DNA of 64,000 nucleotides from contig JAGKWU010000019.1 of assembly GCA_021151695.1 (NCBI GenBank), positions 1-64,000 on the forward strand, written 5' to 3'. Below, piece after piece: positions 51,107 through 59,690 of this stretch. The translations under genes were made by a program, and so were the position numbers. The notes beneath the pieces are model-generated. The model had not been told where the DNA came from, did not search any database, and saw nothing but the letters and a program-made list of their open reading frames with translations. Source of the DNA: Cellvibrionaceae bacterium (GTDB taxonomy: Bacteria; Pseudomonadota; Gammaproteobacteria; Pseudomonadales; Cellvibrionaceae). How positions within the stretch are numbered: the stretch's first letter is position 1; every line of letters begins with the position of its first letter.

Positions 51107-52705
51107 ATGTACCATTCTTTTTTTGGCCTGAGCGAGCCGGCATTTTCCATCGCCGTTAACCCGCGCTACCTCTATATGAGCCAGCAGCACAAAGAAGCCC
51201 TGGCGCACCTGCTGTATGGTGTCAGCGGTGGCGGCTTTGTGATGTTGACCGGCGAAGTGGGCACAGGCAAAACCACCATTATTCGCTGCTTGCTTGAGCA
51301 AACACCGGAAAACACCGATCTCGCCATTGTCATGAACCCTATGTCCAATGTGCAGGAACTGCTGACCACGGTATGCGAAGAGCTGGGAGCGGCTTATCTC
51401 AAAGACGAGCCCAGCACCAAAGATCTCACAGACGCGCTCCATAGTTTTTTGTTAAAGAATCATACCAAGGGCCGCAACACCATTTTGCTCATCGATGAAG
51501 CGCAGCTCCTATCGCCCCAAACCCTGGAGCAAGTGCGCCTGCTCACCAACCTGGAAACCAATACCCAAAAGCTGCTGCATATCATCCTGGTAGGCCAGCC
51601 GGAACTCAAAGCCCTGCTCGCCAAACCCGAGCTGCGCCAGTTATCCCAGCGCATTACCGCACGCTTCCATTTAACGCCACTGACACTCACCGAAACCCAG
51701 GCTTATATCCGCCATCGCCTAAAGGTGGCCGGTTTGCCGGAAGGTCGCAGCCCGTTTCCTTTCGCCATCATTAAACGCATACACGCTTTTACCGGTGGTA
51801 TCCCGCGCTTGATCAATGTGATTTGCGAGCGCTGCCTGATGGGTGCTTATGCGGCCAATAAAATCCGTGTGGATAACGATATCTTCAATGCGGCGCGCAA
51901 AGAGGTTGTCGGCAGCCAACCACCTTCAAGACCGCGGGATTTCTACTGGAAAGTTGCTGCAGGTGTTTTTGGTGTTGCCTTAATTAGCAATGCGCTCTAT
52001 TTCAATTCGGCTTACACCAATGCTGATAACAAAAGCACAATCGCCAAAACGGTGAGCAACTCATCCAGTAGCAGCCTAAGCAGCTCCAGCGCGTCGAGCA
52101 GTAGTGCGGCACCAGCGTTTGTCCTACGCAATTACAAGCGCGCCGAAGACAGCTTATTCAGTTATCTGGGAATTCCGTTGACGTCAGAGGCACGCCCTTG
52201 CGGCAAAAACGCCAAAACTGCCTTGCACTGCGAAAAAACCAGCGTCCACACCTGGACAGAATTGGGCGAAATCAATCGTCCCGCCATCTTGATGCTGGCC
52301 ACACCGGAGAAGTTTTCTACCTATGTGGTATTGCTCGGCCTTAATGATGAGACCGCATTGGTACTGGACGAGCACCAACAGAAAACCAAGGTCCCGCTGG
52401 CAACCCTGGGACGCGAATGGACAGGCGAAATTGTGTATTTATGGAAAAAGCCCGCCAGTTTTAGCGAGACCATAGTGCCGGGCGATAGCAGCGCTACTGT
52501 CGAATGGGTAGCCAATCAGTTTGCAAAACTGGATAAGCAAAAAGATGCACTCACTAACGATTTGTTTAGTCTGGCATTGGAAGAACGCGTAAAAATTTTC
52601 CAGCGCAGTAAAGGCTTAACACCCGACGGCACCATTAACCAAGCAACCTTAATGAAGCTCAACGAAGCTGCCGGCATCGACAAAACATTGATTCCCGATT
52701 TTTAA
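51107..52705 (+). CDS. gspA: GspA/ExeA-like ATPase with peptidoglycan-binding domain
   Basis: ExeA-type proteins help insert the type II secretin through peptidoglycan. The AAA ATPase domain (about 1-270) has Walker A GEVGTGKTT at 45-53 and Walker B LLIDEAQ near 127. One membrane helix (KVAAGVFGVALISNALYF, about 285-302) and a Ser-rich linker follow, then a periplasmic part ending in a PG_binding_1 motif (VKIFQRSKGLTPDGTINQAT). gspB follows, as in Aeromonas exeAB. This complements the secreted GH10/GH16 enzymes in the window. Confidence 0.9.
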   Translation: MYHSFFGLSEPAFSIAVNPRYLYMSQQHKEALAHLLYGVSGGGFVMLTGEVGTGKTTIIRCLLEQTPENTDLAIVMNPMSNVQELLTTVCEELGAAYLKDEPSTKDLTDALHSFLLKNHTKGRNTILLIDEAQLLSPQTLEQVRLLTNLETNTQKLLHIILVGQPELKALLAKPELRQLSQRITARFHLTPLTLTETQAYIRHRLKVAGLPEGRSPFPFAIIKRIHAFTGGIPRLINVICERCLMGAYAANKIRVDNDIFNAARKEVVGSQPPSRPRDFYWKVAAGVFGVALISNALYFNSAYTNADNKSTIAKTVSNSSSSSLSSSSASSSSAAPAFVLRNYKRAEDSLFSYLGIPLTSEARPCGKNAKTALHCEKTSVHTWTELGEINRPAILMLATPEKFSTYVVLLGLNDETALVLDEHQQKTKVPLATLGREWTGEIVYLWKKPASFSETIVPGDSSATVEWVANQFAKLDKQKDALTNDLFSLALEERVKIFQRSKGLTPDGTINQATLMKLNEAAGIDKTLIPDF

Positions 52706-52748
52706 AACCAGCGATTTCTAACTCAACCGATTTTTTTACAAGAAAGCC

Positions 52749-53483
52749 ATGTCCCTATTACTTGATGCACTCAACAAAGCCGACCAGGAACGCAAACGCA
52801 ATGAAATGGTTCCCGGTATCAATAGCAATCACGATGCCTACCCCGAGCATCGCCCCCAGGCCAGCCCGGCAGTCATAGTGGCGATAACCTTTGCAGTGGC
52901 CATCGCCATTGTAGCAGCCGCTTTTTTCTTGTTCAGTGGTCGCACACAACCCGTCGCACAAACGCCGGCAATTGCAACAGCCAGCGCACCCGCACAACAA
53001 AAGGCAGCGGCATCCTCAGCGGAGCCATTAATCAAACCCGCCACTCCACAAGCTGCCGGCACACAGTCATCCCAGGATTTGATTACACCAACAACTCCGG
53101 ACGCACCCGACGATTCTGTTGCCGACCTCTACCAAAAAAATGAAGCACCAATAGAAAAACCCGCTGAAAAACCCGCCGAGCAACCGAGTCAATCCCTGGT
53201 CACCCCAACATCAGGTACCTTGACACTTGCGCAATTCAGCAATATTCCCGATATCAATGAGCTGCCGCAAAACCAGCTCAATAAAATTCCCTCACTCAAT
53301 TACAGCCAGCACAACGTTAACAGCGTTGGCGGTAGCGTAGTGCTCAACGGCGTTATCAGACGCCCAAACGATCAGGTGGCCAACGGCATAGTGCTGGAAA
53401 AAGTTCTGGAAGACGGCATCATTCTGCACGCGGAAAATTTCTCCTTCAAAATGCGCGCGCTGAATAGCTGGTTGAATATGTAA
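52749..53483 (+). CDS. gspB: GspB/ExeB-like type II secretion protein
   Basis: This 244-aa inner-membrane protein begins with MSLLLDALNKADQERKRN, which is typical of GspB/ExeB, then one membrane helix (AVIVAITFAVAIAIVAAAFFLF, about 39-60), a long Pro/Ala-rich periplasmic linker and the C-terminal T2SSB domain (LNYSQHNVNSVGGSVVLNG and LEKVLEDGIILHAENFSFK). It partners GspA. The stop codon lies inside the first copy of a 22-bp tandem repeat. Confidence 0.88.
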   Translation: MSLLLDALNKADQERKRNEMVPGINSNHDAYPEHRPQASPAVIVAITFAVAIAIVAAAFFLFSGRTQPVAQTPAIATASAPAQQKAAASSAEPLIKPATPQAAGTQSSQDLITPTTPDAPDDSVADLYQKNEAPIEKPAEKPAEQPSQSLVTPTSGTLTLAQFSNIPDINELPQNQLNKIPSLNYSQHNVNSVGGSVVLNGVIRRPNDQVANGIVLEKVLEDGIILHAENFSFKMRALNSWLNM

Positions 53484-53556
53484 TCTGGATAGAAAGTTTA
53501 TGTAATCTGGATAGAATGTTTTTTACCCCGGTATCGATGGCTTTATCGATACCGGG
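53478..53556. repeat. 22-bp tandem repeat and hairpin at the end of gspB
   Basis: Two 22-bp copies (53478-53499 and 53500-53521) differ at one base; the first includes the last Met and stop codon of gspB. Then a 12-bp perfect hairpin (cccggtatcgat 53527-53538, atcgataccggg 53545-53556) with a six-base loop follows. No T-run flanks it on the plus side, so it may be an mRNA-end stabiliser rather than a classic terminator. Confidence 0.6.
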
Positions 53557-53563
53557 TCAAGCC

Positions 53564-53959
53564 TTAATGACTAATACACACCGCGTTCAGCAAACCCACC
53601 GCCACTGAAAAAGTAGCTACCATCAGCGCCGATGCTATATGCCCTTCTTCGATACGCTTGGCATTGCGGCGCAGCACCACAAACACCCCCAACTGCACCA
53701 GGCAGGTAATTACCGCCCACAAACACATCTCCACCAACGACTGGGTATAAAAAATTGACGATACCAGTGGAAAGGTAAAGCCCAGAACTGCGCCAGACAA
53801 GGTAATGGCGACTGCGCTATTGTCGAGGGCAATCAATTCAAATTCTTTATAGGGTGTTACCCGCACATAGATAGCAACAAACGCAACCAGCAGCGCAAGA
53901 GCAGTAAACAAATAACTTAAAAACGCAACAATCGAATGCAACATGGAAGAGTCAAACAC
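53564..53959 (-). CDS. DUF350 membrane protein, 131 aa
   Basis: This protein has four hydrophobic helices and the DUF350 pattern (LDNSAVAITLSGAVLGFTFPL; MCLWAVITCLVQLGVFVVLRR), like E. coli YjfL. The start is GTG at 53959, with AAGGAG six bases upstream, although the previous frame annotation could extend it upstream into the neighbour. It is last in the four-gene unit starting with hss. In other bacteria DUF350 genes occur with YgiB/YjfM and ATP-grasp (YgiC/YjfC) genes. The biochemical role is unknown. Confidence 0.8.
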   Translation of the reverse strand: MFDSSMLHSIVAFLSYLFTALALLVAFVAIYVRVTPYKEFELIALDNSAVAITLSGAVLGFTFPLVSSIFYTQSLVEMCLWAVITCLVQLGVFVVLRRNAKRIEEGHIASALMVATFSVAVGLLNAVCISH

Positions 53960-53969
53960 GTGGATCTCC

Positions 53970-55088
53970 TTAAGGGGTAAAAAAGTGCGGAACAAAATTG
54001 CTCATGTTAGTGGTGATAGGTGAAACATCTTCACGAATACACATGCCAGCGGCTTGATCGCCAACGACCCAGGCACCAATGACCGGATAACGCCCGGCGA
54101 ATTCCGGCAGGGTACACAGCGCCTGATAAATAAAACCTTCACCGCCATAAGGGCCATCATCCTCCGCAATCAGCTGGCCATTGCGCACCAATTGCACATT
54201 CGCGCCCTCACGAGAATAAAGCGGCTTTTTTGCATAGGATTGCAAATGGCGCGGCTCAAAATAGGCTTCCAGTAAATTGGGATGATTCGGATATAGCTCC
54301 CATAAAATCGCCAGCAACCCTTTACAAGACATAACCGATTTCCACAGGGGCTCAATAAAGCGCGTTTTTGAGCGCGCAATATAGTGGCCAAACTCTTCAC
54401 GCATCATCCATTCCCAGGGGTAAAGCTTGAACAAGTTTTTGATGGGCGCACTTTCGGCATCCACAAACAGCTGACGATCTTCATCCCAACCTATAGCTTC
54501 AACATAAATATGCTTACCCTTGCGCCCCGCTTGGGTAATGGTTTCCAAAATATAATGGGCGCATACCCAATCTTCTTCATTATCAGAAATGGATGCGACA
54601 TAAATATCATCGTCGCCCGATAATAACGCCCACCGTTCAACAAGTTTTTCATGCAGCGAATTAAATTGATCCAGCTCCGAATACACATCCTCCAACCAAT
54701 ACCATTGGCACACGCCCGACTCAAGCAGTGAGGTGGGAGTATCGGCGTTGTACTCCAGCATTTTCGGTGGCGATTTGCCGTCATAAGCCAAATCAAAGCG
54801 GCCATAGAGTGAAAAATCATTGCGTTCCACCGATGCGGCAATCTCGCCCCAAAATGCGCGAGGAATACCCAATTGCCCCAGGCGATTATTGCGCACCGCA
54901 AATTGCATCGCGCTTACACACATGCGATGCAAGGTTTCAGTGGTGGCTTCGATTTCTTCGATTTGTGCGAGCGAAAATCCGTAGCAGGCATCTTCTTTCC
55001 AGTAATTATCCCAACTGTGAAACGATAAGCCTTGTGTCTCCAGGCGAGCGCCAAAATCGGGGCGCGCGGCTATCTGTAAACGTTCCAT
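53970..55088 (-). CDS. ygiC: Glutathionylspermidine-synthase-like ATP-grasp ligase (YgiC/YjfC type)
   Basis: This 372-aa protein resembles the synthetase domain of glutathionylspermidine synthase, which makes an amide bond between a peptide carboxylate and a polyamine. It has FSLYGRFDLAYDGKSPPKMLEYNADTPTSLLES, LYPWEWMMREEFG, KPLYSREGANVQLV and GAWVVGDQAAGMCIRED, with no N-terminal amidase domain. Its start codon overlaps the ygiB-like stop (TAATG). The upstream hss makes homospermidine a likely substrate, but that is inference. Confidence 0.85.
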   Translation of the reverse strand: MERLQIAARPDFGARLETQGLSFHSWDNYWKEDACYGFSLAQIEEIEATTETLHRMCVSAMQFAVRNNRLGQLGIPRAFWGEIAASVERNDFSLYGRFDLAYDGKSPPKMLEYNADTPTSLLESGVCQWYWLEDVYSELDQFNSLHEKLVERWALLSGDDDIYVASISDNEEDWVCAHYILETITQAGRKGKHIYVEAIGWDEDRQLFVDAESAPIKNLFKLYPWEWMMREEFGHYIARSKTRFIEPLWKSVMSCKGLLAILWELYPNHPNLLEAYFEPRHLQSYAKKPLYSREGANVQLVRNGQLIAEDDGPYGGEGFIYQALCTLPEFAGRYPVIGAWVVGDQAAGMCIREDVSPITTNMSNFVPHFFTP

Positions 55089-55471
55089 TAGCCACCTCCT
55101 GAAAAGCCATGGGCCATACCACCAAATCCACCGGTTCTGATGCTGCCCACGCGCGTGCTGTTGCCAGAGAATCCGTACTCGGAGCGCACCTGCGCATTGG
55201 ATATCTCAGTGACGGTGCCATCAGTTGCAACAGCCATTGGTTTGCCTGCATCGCGATCCCAGTAATAACGCGGGCCATAATAGCCACCGCTATAACCTGA
55301 TCCTGTAGCGTAGGTTTGGGGTGAGCATTGGCTCTCATCCCAATCTTTTTTGCAATCTGAAAGCGATGCATAAGAGTGTTGTCTGACCGAGGTTTCCACC
55401 GAGGGACCACATCTGGCAACCGCTATCACAGCCCCGATCATCACCAGGGGTACTGCTTGTGAACGTTTCAT
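55088..55471 (-). CDS. YgiB/DUF1190 family protein, 127 aa
   Basis: This protein starts MKRSQAVPLVMIGAV with a membrane/signal-like segment. The rest is rich in Gly, Tyr and Ser and includes SDCKKDWDESQC and SGGYYGPRYYWDRDAG, and ends with repeated Gly (GGFGGMAHGFSGGG). This matches the YgiB/YjfM (DUF1190) pattern. Start and stop overlap both neighbours (ATGA with hss, TAATG with the ligase), so translation is coupled. The ATG at 55471 has GGAGGA upstream. Function unknown; probably a surface or envelope protein. Confidence 0.75.
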   Translation of the reverse strand: MKRSQAVPLVMIGAVIAVARCGPSVETSVRQHSYASLSDCKKDWDESQCSPQTYATGSGYSGGYYGPRYYWDRDAGKPMAVATDGTVTEISNAQVRSEYGFSGNSTRVGSIRTGGFGGMAHGFSGGG

Positions 55472-56832
55472 TTTTCCTCCGTAAAATCCATCACTAAAAA
55501 ATCGCGCATTTGCAATGCGCCACGCGCACCAGGTTGCCAATCCGATAAATGGCCCGAGACATCTCCCAAAAACGGCAACGCCGTTTGCAGAATATCTTCG
55601 TGATCCATATCTTCGGCTTCAACCACACCGCGCTTCGGATTTTTTTGCATCCACCGCAAAGCGCCAAGAATACCGGCCGCCACTTGCAGTGAGGTGGCGT
55701 TGTTATAAGGCGCGAGCGCCCTTGCTTGCGCAATTGATAAGGTGGAACCATACCAATAGCATCCGCCCTCAAATACCAACAACACACCAAGCTGATCAAA
55801 TCCAGTTACCACTGTATCGCGTAGCAACCATTGCCGCCTCGGTAAAATAAAATTATTTAACCGATATTGTTGAAGGGATTTACACGCAAGAGGAGCGGGC
55901 TGATAGGCAAAATATACAGTGGGCCTGTAGGTAAGATGATTCTCAGAATCGCGGATACTCAATAATTCTGCAATGGAAAAAGCTTCGTGATGGGAAATCA
56001 GCATGCCCGTCATTTCACCCCGGAATGGCACCCAGGATTTCACCGACACATTCGCCCCTCTGCGCCCGAAATAAACACCGGACGTCTCCCCAACAGAAAA
56101 TGCCGTGACCTCATCACAACTATCTTCATGGCTTCCCCACCCCGCCTCCGCCATCTGCCCCGCCTCCGCTGCAAAGCCATGGGCAGACCAGGTGTTGGCA
56201 AAGCAATCTTGCGGCAAATCCGCTTCAACATCTTGCGTATCACACTCAGCGATCTGCACTACTTTTATACCCAGCTGACGAGCGAGATCAGCCCAGGACA
56301 ACCAATGCGTTATATTTTTCAAGGCAGCCAGATTCTGCAAACCGGCTTTGAGTAAATGCGAAATCAATCCCGGGTTGGCGCCATGGGCAATGATCGCTGT
56401 AGTGTTATTTGACTCGCCATGTTTAGCGCTCGCCAATAACTGGTGCCGCAGAAAAAAGTTAGTGGTAGATACAACGTCCGCAGCATTGTTATAGCCGCCT
56501 CGCCAGGGCTCGACACAGGTATCCAAATAGAAAACATCATGAGCCTGACACCACTGCAACAATGCCAAGGATGAAACATCGACGGAGAGATTAAGCAACA
56601 AATCTCCACCGGAAAGATATTTTACCAGCAGATGCTGATAATTTTCCGCCATCAATGGCTCTCGATGAAATTCGATCCCATAGGTATCCGCGATATCACG
56701 GCCCCTGTCGTCCGCCGTGATTATTAAAATTTGCGCGGGCTTGATCGATAGAGAGTTAAGCAATAAAGGCGTGATCGCCTGACCAATGCTTCCATAACCC
56801 ACCAGCACTATTTTTATTTTCGTAAAATCCAT
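55468..56832 (-). CDS. hss: Homospermidine synthase
   Basis: The 454-aa protein has the NAD-binding start VLVGYGSIGQAITPLL, then the bacterial homospermidine synthase pattern: YLDTCVEPWRGGYNN, GANPGLISHLLKAGL, VQIAECDTQDV, WSAHGFAAEAGQMAEAGWGSHE and the C-terminal LQVAAGILGALRWMQKNPKRG, VEAEDMDHEDIL. Bacterial homospermidine synthase makes homospermidine from putrescine (and/or spermidine) using NAD. It is first in the ygiB-ygiC-DUF350 unit with an ATGA overlap, so polyamine production and ligation are linked. Confidence 0.9.
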   Translation of the reverse strand: MDFTKIKIVLVGYGSIGQAITPLLLNSLSIKPAQILIITADDRGRDIADTYGIEFHREPLMAENYQHLLVKYLSGGDLLLNLSVDVSSLALLQWCQAHDVFYLDTCVEPWRGGYNNAADVVSTTNFFLRHQLLASAKHGESNNTTAIIAHGANPGLISHLLKAGLQNLAALKNITHWLSWADLARQLGIKVVQIAECDTQDVEADLPQDCFANTWSAHGFAAEAGQMAEAGWGSHEDSCDEVTAFSVGETSGVYFGRRGANVSVKSWVPFRGEMTGMLISHHEAFSIAELLSIRDSENHLTYRPTVYFAYQPAPLACKSLQQYRLNNFILPRRQWLLRDTVVTGFDQLGVLLVFEGGCYWYGSTLSIAQARALAPYNNATSLQVAAGILGALRWMQKNPKRGVVEAEDMDHEDILQTALPFLGDVSGHLSDWQPGARGALQMRDFLVMDFTEEK

Positions 56833-57017
56833 AATTCCGCACTAAAGTTGCTGCGCCACCCGATTGCATCTATTACCTCGGCGGCCTTGCGTAAAAAAAG
56901 GCGCCATTTTTTCACAATCACTCGCAATAAAAAAGCACAGCAACCCGGTCCTGAGCTCAACCCATCAAACAGGTCAAACCACCATCAAGGTGGAAAAATC
57001 TGCTGACCACTTGAAAC

Positions 57018-57058
57018 TACGAAACTTGTCGTATATCTTAATTACGAAACATGTCGTA
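57018..57058. promoter_or_regulatory. Two BlaI-type operators upstream of blaI
   Basis: TACGAAACTTGTCGTA (57018-57033) and TACGAAACATGTCGTA (57043-57058) are 16-bp dyads that differ at one base, 25 bp apart centre to centre. TACGA...TCGTA arms fit sites bound by BlaI/MecI-type dimers. They lie 24 to 64 bp upstream of the blaI start, so autorepression is very likely. Confidence 0.85.
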
Positions 57059-57081
57059 GTTAATCTGCAGGAGGCAAGCCC

Positions 57082-57492
57082 ATGAGTAACCCCAGTCCCG
57101 CCGAGCTGGCGATTTTGCAAATCCTCTGGCAACAGGGGCCGAGCAAGGTCCAAGCCGTTAATGACAAACTGTGCGAAGAGCGCCCGGTGGGTTACACCAC
57201 CACACTCAAAATCATGCAGCGCATGACGGAAAAAGGCCTGCTTGGCCGCACCAAGGATGGCAAAAGCCATGAGTATTACCCCTTGGTGCAAAAAGATTCC
57301 ACCCAGACATCCCTGCTTGATAAATTAATTTCCACTGCGTTTGGCGGCTCCAAATCAAAACTGGTGATGCAGCTTTTGGGTGGCAAGGATATCTCCCGGC
57401 AGGAGCTTTCCGCTATCAAAGACTTCCTAAACACCATAGACACAGCACCAGTGGAAACTCACAAGCAAAACAATAATAAACCTCACAAATAA
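57082..57492 (+). CDS. blaI: BlaI/MecI-family transcriptional repressor
   Basis: This 136-aa protein is a winged-helix repressor: SPAELAILQILWQQGPSKVQAV, VGYTTTLKIMQRMTEKGLLGRTKDGKSHEYYP with the recognition helix near 40-60, and a C-terminal dimerisation part that contains the cleavable region. In beta-lactam systems, the membrane protease encoded next to it inactivates the repressor. GGAGG is seven bases before the ATG. The blaR1-like gene follows, 24 bp downstream. Confidence 0.9.
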   Translation: MSNPSPAELAILQILWQQGPSKVQAVNDKLCEERPVGYTTTLKIMQRMTEKGLLGRTKDGKSHEYYPLVQKDSTQTSLLDKLISTAFGGSKSKLVMQLLGGKDISRQELSAIKDFLNTIDTAPVETHKQNNNKPHK

Positions 57493-57516
57493 TTTGCGCT
57501 GAAAAGGAGATTGAAG

Positions 57517-59640
57517 ATGAACAATTTAGTAACGCCTTTCACCAAAGTCCTGAACGGTGAACTTGTTTACGCGTTAGGTTGGACGATTTTACATTCGCTT
57601 TGGCAATGCACGTTGATAGCAGCCTTATTGGCTGTAGGTTTGCAATGCAGCAAAAAATTATCCAGTAATAGTCGCTACCTGCTCGCTTACACAGCACTGC
57701 TACTGTGTTTCTTTATAAGCTTGATCACGTTTCATAGTTATTGGGAACAGGCCAAAGCTGCACGTCTGGCGTTAACGCTGGATGCGCTGGGTATTAAGCT
57801 TCCCGGCGTAGTCAATGTTCAGAGCCAATTCCAGCAGTGGCTTGCCGGTGCCGATCATTATTTAGTGTGGATTGTAGTGTCCTGGCTAACTGGTTGCGCG
57901 TTTATGTCTTTACGCGGGTTGGCAGACTATTATCGTTCCCTGCATTTAAAAGATAGTACAGATGAAGCAGTTTCAGCACACTGGCAGCAGACACTGGCAA
58001 CACTTCAAACACAAGTGCAGGTAGTGCAACAAGTCAGCCTGCGCATTTCCAATCGCATCACATCCCCCTGCACCCTCGGTCACTTCAAACCTGTCATTTT
58101 ATTGCCTGTAGGCCTGCTTACAGGTATATCGCAGGCACACGTAGAAGTTATCTTATTGCATGAACTGGCACATATCCGCCGAAGAGATTATGCCTTTGGC
58201 TTATTGCAGATACTGATCAATATTTTGTTCTTTTTTAATCCGATGACACTCTGGATTTCATCCATCATAAACACAGAGCGCGAAAATGCTTGCGATGATA
58301 TAGCCGTAGATATCTGCCAAAGCCCGATGATTTTTTCCCACGCTCTACAGGATGTAGTTGAGATAGAGCAGAGCAAGAAAGCCATTGCCAATCAATTAGC
58401 CACATCAATGACGATGATTGGAAAAAAAATGTCGTTACTAAACCGCATCAAACGCCAATTTTCGCAACGCCGCGTGGTTCCACAAGCTTGGGAAAATTTC
58501 GTCGCCGTTTGTGTGTTGGCGTTCTCCTGCACAACCGTTTGTGTTTATGCACAGACCAACACACCCGATACGCCAGCAGAGCGCGAAGCGCAACTCACCA
58601 ACTGGTTCAACAGGCTTCCCGCCTTTGCCAGCCGTTCAGTTGTCGAGCAACAGCAGATCGTAAAGCAGTATCTGATTGAATACGACGATGCGATATTTAG
58701 TACAGGTGCGACAGGAGAAACCATGGTTCATCCAGACACTAATGCCAAGTTGATCGTCACCAATTACAACGATCCGCTAAAACGAAAATTTATATTAAAC
58801 CAAAGCATGCTGAAGCTGCTGCAAGGCGCCGAAGCACTGGGCCAATATCAGGATAAGGTAGTTGTATTTAAAGATTCATTAGGAAACGCGGTTATTGCAG
58901 TTGAGAAAACATCAACTCCTGCAGCAAACGAACTTCCCGAAATACAAAGCGCTTATAAAAATGCATCTGTTATTAATAAATTTTTTTCGCCTAATACCAA
59001 CTACGAAAATTGGCAAGCGGCGGAGGCTGACTTGACCTTTAAAGTCAGCTACCAATATCTTTTTATTATTTTGTCACCCAATCTGGTAGAGCAAGCGCTA
59101 GCAGAGCAACCTATAACTGCGGGCCTGCCCGTTGCGGATTATCACCATCGCAGTCTCGTTGGAGGCAGTCCTTATGCTGGCGCAATCAAGTTGCCAAATA
59201 CCGATTTGATGATTACTTATGATCGCACGGCCTGGGAGCTAAAGCAGAAGTGGATGACGGACAATCAGCTATATGCAAATAGCCCCAATGCCCCCGCAAT
59301 CGCCACCAAAACACAAACGGTGAATCAACAACAGCAACTACTTGAGCACTACACAAGCTTGTTGGATTCACGTCGCAAACAATTGATGCTGACAGACACG
59401 CAATATGAAAACCTGCTCACCTGCTTTCATCGCCACTACGGTTTTGTAATGCCCGATCAGGCAAAGTACGGCCTACGCGTGGGGATGCTTCAAAGGCTTT
59501 ATAACGCAGACGAGCAGCAACTTGCGCAAATGGAATCCTACTACCAGCAGCAATTGAGACGGTTCCCCCTGGGCACTGACAACGATCAATTTTATGTGAA
59601 CCTACTCACCGCAGACTTTAGCGGCTGCGATAAAAAGTAA
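57517..59640 (+). CDS. BlaR1-like M56 membrane metallopeptidase, 707 aa
   Basis: The N-terminal 330 residues carry four to five membrane helices and the zinc-binding HELAH motif in VILLHELAHIRRRDYAFG (about residue 215), then NTERENACDDIAVDI, which is typical of the M56 family. The C-terminal 350 residues are periplasmic but show no SxxK penicillin-binding sensor motif set, so it is not a classical beta-lactam sensor. I chose the ATG at 57517 (AAGGAG seven bases upstream); TTG at 57511 is an alternative. It should cleave BlaI in response to an unknown signal. Confidence 0.85.
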   Translation: MNNLVTPFTKVLNGELVYALGWTILHSLWQCTLIAALLAVGLQCSKKLSSNSRYLLAYTALLLCFFISLITFHSYWEQAKAARLALTLDALGIKLPGVVNVQSQFQQWLAGADHYLVWIVVSWLTGCAFMSLRGLADYYRSLHLKDSTDEAVSAHWQQTLATLQTQVQVVQQVSLRISNRITSPCTLGHFKPVILLPVGLLTGISQAHVEVILLHELAHIRRRDYAFGLLQILINILFFFNPMTLWISSIINTERENACDDIAVDICQSPMIFSHALQDVVEIEQSKKAIANQLATSMTMIGKKMSLLNRIKRQFSQRRVVPQAWENFVAVCVLAFSCTTVCVYAQTNTPDTPAEREAQLTNWFNRLPAFASRSVVEQQQIVKQYLIEYDDAIFSTGATGETMVHPDTNAKLIVTNYNDPLKRKFILNQSMLKLLQGAEALGQYQDKVVVFKDSLGNAVIAVEKTSTPAANELPEIQSAYKNASVINKFFSPNTNYENWQAAEADLTFKVSYQYLFIILSPNLVEQALAEQPITAGLPVADYHHRSLVGGSPYAGAIKLPNTDLMITYDRTAWELKQKWMTDNQLYANSPNAPAIATKTQTVNQQQQLLEHYTSLLDSRRKQLMLTDTQYENLLTCFHRHYGFVMPDQAKYGLRVGMLQRLYNADEQQLAQMESYYQQQLRRFPLGTDNDQFYVNLLTADFSGCDKK

Positions 59641-59645
59641 ATTTA

Positions 59646-59676
59646 GAAAAAAGCGCGGAAATATTCGCGCCTTTTT
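59646..59676. terminator. Bidirectional terminator between convergent genes
   Basis: A gcgcg/cgcgc stem with flanking A and T runs (aaaaaa before, cttttt after) sits between the M56 gene stop (59640) and the ChrR-like gene stop (59691). It can act in both directions. Confidence 0.7.
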
Positions 59677-59690
59677 GCATTGAACCTTTA

